Positions 28,750 to 34,205 of a stretch of DNA of 34,205 bases are shown here, one piece after another. The stretch covers positions 1 through 34,205 of the IMG/VR virus record IMGVR_UViG_3300042401_000164. One strand, given 5' to 3'. The notes under the pieces were generated by a model. The model was not told the DNA's origin and made no database searches. It saw only the letters and a list, made by a program, of their open reading frames with translations. The position numbers and the translations under genes were made by a program. How positions within the stretch are numbered: the stretch's first letter is position 1; every line of letters starts with the position of its first letter. The stretch is from a virus.

Positions 28750-30477
28750 TTATAATGCTGCAATTCTACTCTGAAAATCGGCAAAACTGGATGATGCAGC
28801 AACAATTACTTTCAAGTTTGCAAGAGGTAGTGCTGCAGCTCTTTGTGTTGTGCCATTTGTAAATATAACATTTCCTGTATTTACAATATTTTTACCGCTC
28901 AAATCTACGCCTGTTGGATCACCAGAAGACGGTAGTATTATTTTACCATTAGAATTGAATTGCCATTTTTGTTTCAGCTGCGTTACAGATTTTCCATATC
29001 GTCCATCAGGACTTGTATAGACAATTACATTCATTGTTTCTGTATAGTCTGTATTTTCTGCAATCGTTACGGTTGTGTTGCCACTACCAACAGTTGTACT
29101 TGTTGCCGTGTTTGCTTCGGGTATACCGACATATGTAAAATCACCCCAAGAACTACCATTTGCACCAAGGTATGTGCCCGATAGAGAACCATCTACAGGT
29201 AATTGATAAACAACTGCATTTGTGTTTGCGACACTTGATGATTTGTTATAACCAATACCAACAAAATAATCACCAGAAACATCTAGTTGTCTGTGTCCAA
29301 ATCTAATTGTTTGATTTGCATTTGCAATTTCTAATGCCTTGGCCCAAACCAATGCACCATTTGCATCAATTTTGTAAGTAATGAATGCTGCCTGATTGTT
29401 TGCATCTACTGTTGCACCATTCACATATAGATAATCGTCTTTATGTTTGATCCAATTTATTTTTGGTGTTGTGATACCAGTTATACTTTTTTCCCATAAC
29501 AATTGATTATTGGATCTAAATTTATAAATGTTAGTATTTGATGCTGCGTACCAATTATTTGATGTATCAGAAGTCAAACTTATAATTGTATTGCCATTTA
29601 CATCAACATTGTTTGTCCAAATATAAACACCTTCTGTATCAAACTTATGAACTTTTCCATTTGCAGAACCAACTAAAACACCATATTCATTTGGTAATGC
29701 TAAACAACAAAATGCATTTGTGGATTCTGTTTGTGAGGTAAAGTAGGTAAACAATAGTTCACCTGTATTATCAAGACCAGTTAACAGGTTATGTTCACCA
29801 ACAAAGTATGGAAATCCTTGGTCATCAACAGTAATGTCCACAGAACCCATGGCATCTTCAACCATGGAACTCCAAACATTTTGGCCAAGATAATTAAATT
29901 TGGTAACTAAAGTTGAAAAATTACCTGGAATATTTGTTAACAAATAAACATTGTTGTTTGCATCAATGTCTAATGATTCGGCAAAACTGCCATATGAGGT
30001 GTTTGCTGGCACAGAACGTGACCAGAATATTTCACCTGTTGCATCAAATTTCACAATTGTTGATTGCGGGAAACCTGTAGATAGATTCTGTGTTGTCAGT
30101 GCAACATAAATGTTATTGGCTGAATCGTATGCAACACTGTGCCCATATGTATTTGCTGCTTGAGTTGTTAATTGGCCATACAATAAACCCCAAGCTTTTT
30201 CGTTGTGGCGATCATTACCAATTTCCACTTTTGTATTACTATACATTATGGTATCGGTAAAACTGATATCACCTAAGAAAACAGAATTGGCTTTGTTGAA
30301 AGCCCCTTGTGCTGTAGCGGCATTGTTTGCTGATAATGAGTTTGAGGTATTGGCATTATTGGAAACGTTGGTATACAACTCAGTAAAGTTGTCATTTGAT
30401 TTAACAAATGCGGTTCTTAGTGTATCGCCTTTACCATCATTTGCTCTAATACCAATATTGATTGTTTGTTTAGCCAT
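28750..30477 (-). CDS. Beta-propeller-like virion structural protein
   Basis: This 575-aa protein starts INIGIRANDGKGDTLRTAFV, an N-terminal motif seen in many structural and fibre proteins of marine T4-like phages. Residues about 110-440 hold at least five repeats of the form K(F/I)...G...W (STIVKFDATGEIFWS, VTKFNYLGQNVWSS, VHKFDTEGVYIWTN, IYKFRSNNQLLWEK, YKIDANGALVWAK), the pattern of a bladed beta-propeller. The C-terminal 130 residues carry TSPDGRYGKS and a Gly/Asn-rich end. T4 has genes 15 and 16 adjacent, so this is an insertion. A fibre or receptor-binding role is inferred. Confidence 0.7.
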   Translation of the reverse strand: MAKQTINIGIRANDGKGDTLRTAFVKSNDNFTELYTNVSNNANTSNSLSANNAATAQGAFNKANSVFLGDISFTDTIMYSNTKVEIGNDRHNEKAWGLLYGQLTTQAANTYGHSVAYDSANNIYVALTTQNLSTGFPQSTIVKFDATGEIFWSRSVPANTSYGSFAESLDIDANNNVYLLTNIPGNFSTLVTKFNYLGQNVWSSMVEDAMGSVDITVDDQGFPYFVGEHNLLTGLDNTGELLFTYFTSQTESTNAFCCLALPNEYGVLVGSANGKVHKFDTEGVYIWTNNVDVNGNTIISLTSDTSNNWYAASNTNIYKFRSNNQLLWEKSITGITTPKINWIKHKDDYLYVNGATVDANNQAAFITYKIDANGALVWAKALEIANANQTIRFGHRQLDVSGDYFVGIGYNKSSSVANTNAVVYQLPVDGSLSGTYLGANGSSWGDFTYVGIPEANTATSTTVGSGNTTVTIAENTDYTETMNVIVYTSPDGRYGKSVTQLKQKWQFNSNGKIILPSSGDPTGVDLSGKNIVNTGNVIFTNGTTQRAAALPLANLKVIVAASSSFADFQSRIAAL

Positions 30478-30497
30478 TTATTTCTCTCATTTGATGT

Positions 30498-31517
30498 TTA
30501 TTGGTTTGCAGCCTTGTTAATTGTCAAGACTTCATTTAGTGTGTTGTCAACCTTAGCGTCAACTTTATCAACAGTCATAAAGTCGATATCTGTAGATACT
30601 CTACCAACAGCATCCACTTCAACAAATTTCAATGGGTTCAGATTGTATGTGGTGAATTTATAGTTTGCCAAAGTATTAATACCGTATATAGGTTTATCGG
30701 ATACAAAGTTTCCTGTTAGTGCTTTTAATCTAAGTAGGTTGTCTTTAAATTGCACAACAATTCCTGTTGCTGATACATCATCTGATGTATATCCTTGATA
30801 TACTTTTTCACCAACTTTGTATGTACCAAAACCAGAATCTAAATTCAAATTAAATTCAACAACATCTTCTTCGGTAATTAGATTGTACACCGAAACAAAT
30901 GCACGATTAATAACACCAGTTTCGGTGGTCTTACCAAATACAAAACCTTTGACTGTAAAGTTTAATGTCCAGATTATCATTCTGGTTTCATTTTCTCTAC
31001 CGCCTTCGTAAATAATATCATGTGAAGTTGAATTCAAAATTATTGGTACTTCTTTAACAATACCCATTTCAGGAATCAAATTTAATTTGATTGTGTAGTC
31101 TGGTGTAAAGAATGGTAGTATGTGTTCGATAATTTGTGTACCGTCTTCAATATTTCTTACATAGATGTATAGATTAAAATCAAAATTATATGGTACAGGA
31201 TTGTATTGTGCAATAACTCCGGTTGCAGAATTTGTTCCTTTAAAATTTTTGATGTTGGTATTTTGTTTTCTACTAGCATCATATGTAAGCCCGGCCATTT
31301 CAAATGACATTCTTGGTAGAGTTATTTGTACCTTTTTGTCTAGTTCTGAATCCGCTTCAAGTCTCATAACATAACGTTCTTTGGTTGCATATGTAATAGG
31401 AACAATGAACCTCTCAGATTCGGTCTCATCTATTTTGAATCTGTATAGTGTTATGTTGTCAAAAAGATTACCAAATCCAACAACTAATTTTCTGATGACA
31501 CGATTATATGTTGACAT
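30498..31517 (-). CDS. 15: Tail completion/sheath stabiliser gp15
   Basis: This 339-aa protein is gp15-like (T4 272 aa): MSTYNRVIRKLVVGFGNLFD, FIVPITYATKERYVMRLEAD, TLPRMSFEMAGLTYDASRKQN, YNPVPYNFDFNLYIYVRN and FFTPDYTIKLNLIPEM. The protein caps the finished tail and joins it to the neck. The C-terminal 80 residues (from about VEFNLNLDSGFG) are an extension relative to T4. It overlaps the gene 14 end by one base. Confidence 0.92.
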   Translation of the reverse strand: MSTYNRVIRKLVVGFGNLFDNITLYRFKIDETESERFIVPITYATKERYVMRLEADSELDKKVQITLPRMSFEMAGLTYDASRKQNTNIKNFKGTNSATGVIAQYNPVPYNFDFNLYIYVRNIEDGTQIIEHILPFFTPDYTIKLNLIPEMGIVKEVPIILNSTSHDIIYEGGRENETRMIIWTLNFTVKGFVFGKTTETGVINRAFVSVYNLITEEDVVEFNLNLDSGFGTYKVGEKVYQGYTSDDVSATGIVVQFKDNLLRLKALTGNFVSDKPIYGINTLANYKFTTYNLNPLKFVEVDAVGRVSTDIDFMTVDKVDAKVDNTLNEVLTINKAANQ

Positions 31518-32398
31518 TATATTTTTCCAAACGGATTAGTTTCTGTGAAATCTATAATATTATTTGCATTATCAAACAGATATTCATTATCATAGGCTTC
31601 ATTTCTTGTACTATCTTTTAATGGATTGTATGATGATAGATAGTATTGTGCATTGCTTGTTGCACCAATGATTGCAACGTTATTGGCAAATTCACCAGCA
31701 ACATTTGTTACTTTCAATATATCATTAACAGTGTTCCAGTCTTGTACTATTGCAACCACAGATGCGTTTGCTTGTGTGCGGTCAGTAGATTGAAATACAA
31801 TTTCTCTAGGAACATATGTTCCTGTGCCAGTGCCAGTATTCAGGTCAATTGTGTAACTTGATTGAATCATCACATCATCAATATCTTCCACACCAGTGTC
31901 GATAACTTCTTGTGAGTACTTGAATTTCTCTAGTTCCAATTCATAGAAATATGGAATCTTGCGGCCTAACATAAAGAAATCTTTAGTTTGATTAGTAAAT
32001 TTAATCTCAAACAATTCACCAGTGCCATTTAAAAATGGTACATAGACCAAATCACCTTCACGGGGTCTATTGAATCTGTCTTGTGGTACTCTTTGAGAGA
32101 AAGAACGCTTTGACAATATAATATTAATATTGTTTTTAATCTCGAGCCCAAATTTTGAGAAGAATTCTTTTTCACCACCGTATTCCATTGAACTGGATAG
32201 ATAGAATTCAATTGGAAATGCAGAACTAAATTTCTTAATTGGATCTTCACCATAAAGAATGTCTCTATCTTCCTCATTCTCAATAGGTAAATAGTATGCG
32301 TCAAAACCCATAATCTTGATTGATTCAACAATCAAGTCTTCAATTACCCTCTGTTCAGCAAGAGAGTTGTAGTTATTGAAGTATACACTGGTTGCCAT
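31517..32398 (-). CDS. 14: Neck protein gp14
   Basis: This 293-aa protein is gp14-like (T4 256 aa). Matching features are MATSVYFNNYNSLAEQRVIE, IMGFDAYYLPIENEEDRDILYGED, FSKFGLEI, REGDLVYVPF and the C-terminal ETNPFG. With gp13 it forms the head-tail joint that closes the filled head. The stretch about 190-240 (with GTGTGTYVPREIVFQ) is not recognisable in T4. Confidence 0.9.
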   Translation of the reverse strand: MATSVYFNNYNSLAEQRVIEDLIVESIKIMGFDAYYLPIENEEDRDILYGEDPIKKFSSAFPIEFYLSSSMEYGGEKEFFSKFGLEIKNNINIILSKRSFSQRVPQDRFNRPREGDLVYVPFLNGTGELFEIKFTNQTKDFFMLGRKIPYFYELELEKFKYSQEVIDTGVEDIDDVMIQSSYTIDLNTGTGTGTYVPREIVFQSTDRTQANASVVAIVQDWNTVNDILKVTNVAGEFANNVAIIGATSNAQYYLSSYNPLKDSTRNEAYDNEYLFDNANNIIDFTETNPFGKI

Positions 32399-32399
32399 A

Positions 32400-33176
32400 T
32401 TAGTTCATCATAAATTCTAATGGTGCACCATATTTGTCACCAATTTCTGCATGTAGTGCATCAATCTCTGATTTGGCTTCTTCGTAAATCTTATCACCAT
32501 TCAACATAACACCACCGGGCAATTGAATGCCACTAAACTTTTTAAGGTTGTTGCCCCATGAACGTTTGATAAGTGCTGTTGCATACTCTTTCAACCAACG
32601 GTCGTTCCAAGCCTGTGTGTACACTTCTGGATCAATCACTGCATAACACTCTGCAATGACTGTTGTACCAATTGGTGCCTCACTGCGACCCCAACTCCAA
32701 TCAATATACAGTCTTTGCATATGTCTTTGGAATCTAATAGGAACCTCACCGGAGAACAATTGTTCCAACATACGTAGATGTTGCAATGTCATTGTATAGT
32801 TGATGTATGATGCTGAGGTGAAATCATACAATTCATTTAAACGTAGTTGATACCTCAAATCAAACATATTGACCTGAGATAGTGAATCGGAAATAGGAAA
32901 TATTCTGGTTATACCAGCAATCTGTAATGCATTGTTTGATGAATCTTTGGCCTGAGATATGTTCAAGTATCTATTGTCTATATCTGTTTGGTCAATTTTT
33001 TTAATATAATATACTTTTTGTAGACCATCAAAATGGTAATCCTGCCAGTATTGAAGTGCATCATCAATACGGTCTTCTACCTGGTCATCATCAACGTTGA
33101 TTTCGATTACTGGAAATCCTAACCTACGCAAGCAATAATCTTTGAATGCCGTTCTTGTTATGATTGTTTTTGCCAT
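32400..33176 (-). CDS. 13: Neck protein gp13
   Basis: This 258-aa protein is gp13-like (T4 309 aa), matching marine T4-like versions: YCLRRLGFPVIEINVDDDQV, DALQYWQDYHFDG, and the C-terminal YATALIKRSWGNNLKKF. It lies immediately upstream of gene 14 as in T4. A strong ribosome site (AGGGGG) and a CATAAATA late promoter precede it. Confidence 0.9.
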   Translation of the reverse strand: MAKTIITRTAFKDYCLRRLGFPVIEINVDDDQVEDRIDDALQYWQDYHFDGLQKVYYIKKIDQTDIDNRYLNISQAKDSSNNALQIAGITRIFPISDSLSQVNMFDLRYQLRLNELYDFTSASYINYTMTLQHLRMLEQLFSGEVPIRFQRHMQRLYIDWSWGRSEAPIGTTVIAECYAVIDPEVYTQAWNDRWLKEYATALIKRSWGNNLKKFSGIQLPGGVMLNGDKIYEEAKSEIDALHAEIGDKYGAPLEFMMN

Positions 33177-33195
33177 TATATCCCCCTAATAAGGA

Positions 33196-33203
33196 TATTT
33201 ATG
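33196..33203 (-). promoter_or_regulatory. Late-type promoter of the neck-terminase genes
   Basis: CATAAATA matches 7 of 8 bases of TATAAATA and lies in the gap 33177-33221; the predicted leader to the gene 13 ATG is about 14 nt and includes the AGGGGG ribosome site. Confidence 0.6.
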
Positions 33204-33221
33204 TTTCGTTCCACTTGCGTT

Positions 33222-34205
33222 TTATAAATTGCTAAGATTTGTTTCTGGGAAAGAACGAGACACATCACCTGGTCTTGTGCCTGCCCAGATAATTCTTACT
33301 GCACCTCCAGCGCCATACCCACTAACCACAGGTAATCCACCAACCACACCGGGACCTTTACGCACTGCTGCGCCGCCGCCACCATAATTTCCACCATATC
33401 CACCAGCAGCTGTAAATGCATTTGTGGTACCATTATCACCATTGGTAGATCCACTTCCGGTTGAAGTGCCGCTGGTTGCACCACCATACGAAATGGTACC
33501 AGTTTTGACGCCACTAATGGTGTATATTGCAGCGCCACCACTGCCACTCACTATTCGGTTTAGACTTTGACCGCCGCCGCCACCACCTCTTGATGAAGGT
33601 CCGTTTTCCACACCTGAGGATCCTCCACCACCAGCTGCGCCGCCATATGTTACACCATCGGTGACAGTGGGTCCTGATGCATCAGATTGCCCACCGGCAG
33701 AACCACCAAATGTTCCGCCACCAGGACTTGGCCATGATCTACCTTGTACACCTGGAGCTCCTCCAGTAGAAATCATGCCGCCAGCACCGCCACCACCCCA
33801 AACACCAGAGTTGGCACTAGATGGTGAATTAGTTGAACTTGCACCACCACCATTACCACCACCATCACCAACAAAGATGCCACCAACTGAATTGGCACTT
33901 GCAGCACTTGTTGGTCCTGATCCACCGAAACCGGCTACTGTAGACAAATCAATAAAATAACTATTACCTGTTGTGTGTCTTCCTGGATATACATTAATTG
34001 TAACGTTGGCTGATACACTTGATTGTCCTGCACCAACAACTACAGTATACGATACTCCTGGCGTAACTGGAATATTATTTTTCCATCCTGTGCCGCCGCC
34101 ACCGCCACCGGCCATTCTGAATGGTAAAGTTTGATTTTGACACATAGCTCCACCTGCACCGCCACCACCAATTGTAACCACACTCACACTTGTAACACCT
34201 TCAGG
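33222..34205 (-). CDS. Glycine-rich fibre-like structural protein (cut by window edge)
   Basis: At least 327 residues are present; the frame is open to the right edge (PEGVTSVSVVTIGGGG at the edge), so the true N-terminus lies outside. The protein is mostly Gly, Ser and Ala in GGGG-type repeats and ends GAVRIIWAGTRPGDVSRSFP, a C-terminal signature seen in structural proteins of marine T4-like phages. Such glycine-rich domains can form polyglycine-type bundles at fibre tips that contact host receptors. The apparent GTG start at 34187 is simply inside the frame. Confidence 0.8.
   Translation of the reverse strand, partial: PEGVTSVSVVTIGGGGAGGAMCQNQTLPFRMAGGGGGGTGWKNNIPVTPGVSYTVVVGAGQSSVSANVTINVYPGRHTTGNSYFIDLSTVAGFGGSGPTSAASANSVGGIFVGDGGGNGGGASSTNSPSSANSGVWGGGGAGGMISTGGAPGVQGRSWPSPGGGTFGGSAGGQSDASGPTVTDGVTYGGAAGGGGSSGVENGPSSRGGGGGGQSLNRIVSGSGGAAIYTISGVKTGTISYGGATSGTSTGSGSTNGDNGTTNAFTAAGGYGGNYGGGGAAVRKGPGVVGGLPVVSGYGAGGAVRIIWAGTRPGDVSRSFPETNLSNL

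Noticed and set aside
28344-28862. 172-codon plus-strand frame over gene 16
   Set aside because: It is opposite the conserved small terminase gene, and no plus-strand promoter or ribosome site was seen.
33661-33960. Long proline-rich plus-strand frame
   Set aside because: It is the complement of the glycine-rich gene; GGN codons read as proline on the other strand. No promoter or ribosome site supports it.
33296-34187. Short repeats that could look like a CRISPR or tandem array
   Set aside because: The repetition is from glycine/serine codons of irregular spacing; there are no constant repeats with unique spacers.
1-34205. Insertion sequences, integrase, attachment sites or host metabolic genes such as photosystem genes
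   Set aside because: No transposase, recombinase or photosynthesis frame is present. The tRNA genes show no flanking integrase or duplicated end that would suggest an attachment site.

Overview
This window is part of the genome of a T4-like (Straboviridae/Kyanoviridae-type) contractile-tailed phage. The evidence is an unbroken run of T4 core genes: 13-14-15-16-17-18-19-20-(67)-21-22-23, then uvsY-uvsW-55-47-46, then dNMP kinase-45-44-62-regA. Every recognised gene lies on the minus strand, so transcription runs from right to left. The DNA is AT-rich. No photosynthesis genes are present, so nothing points to a cyanobacterial host. Exact Escherichia-type sigma70 promoters and rRNA-type boxA elements suggest a proteobacterial host, but the sequence does not name it.

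Layout from right to left in transcription order. (1) 34205-17807 is the virion module: a glycine-rich fibre-like protein cut by the window edge, neck proteins gp13 and gp14, gp15, a beta-propeller-like structural protein, terminase gp16/gp17, sheath gp18, tube gp19, portal gp20, core gp67, an unknown protein, protease gp21, scaffold gp22, capsid gp23 and a second tube-like protein. T4-type late promoters (TATAAATA or close) sit just upstream of several of these genes. (2) 17761-10188 is the recombination and late-regulation module: UvsY, a DUF3820 protein, UvsW, an unknown protein, the late sigma factor gp55, two sugar-nucleotide enzymes, gp47/gp46 and a methyltransferase. (3) 10184-7938 is an accessory stretch: peptide deformylase, a DruA/DUF4338-like protein and a small helix-turn-helix protein. 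(4) 7872-3194 is the replication module: glycosyltransferase, dNMP kinase, clamp gp45, small proteins (one DsbA-like), clamp loader gp44/gp62 and RegA. (5) 3109-1173 holds Hsp20, a 28-codon gene, a 64-aa gene, a tRNA(CAU), dCMP deaminase and a SprT-like protein. (6) 1152-1 holds a tiny transcription unit and a cluster of seven tRNA genes.

The most unusual content is regulatory. Five promoters match TTGACA-N17-TATAAT at all 12 positions and three more are close. One has its -35 box as the loop of an intrinsic terminator, with the U-tract inside the promoter spacer. Both tRNA transcription units start with a sigma70-like promoter followed by the same 24-bp repeat, which resembles the rRNA antitermination boxA. 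A cloverleaf-like RNA lies between two tRNA genes, and a promoter/39-codon ORF/terminator unit occupies an otherwise empty stretch. The only consensus-like promoter noted on the plus strand faces an AT-rich tract next to gene 55, which resembles the plan of a T4 R-loop replication origin.
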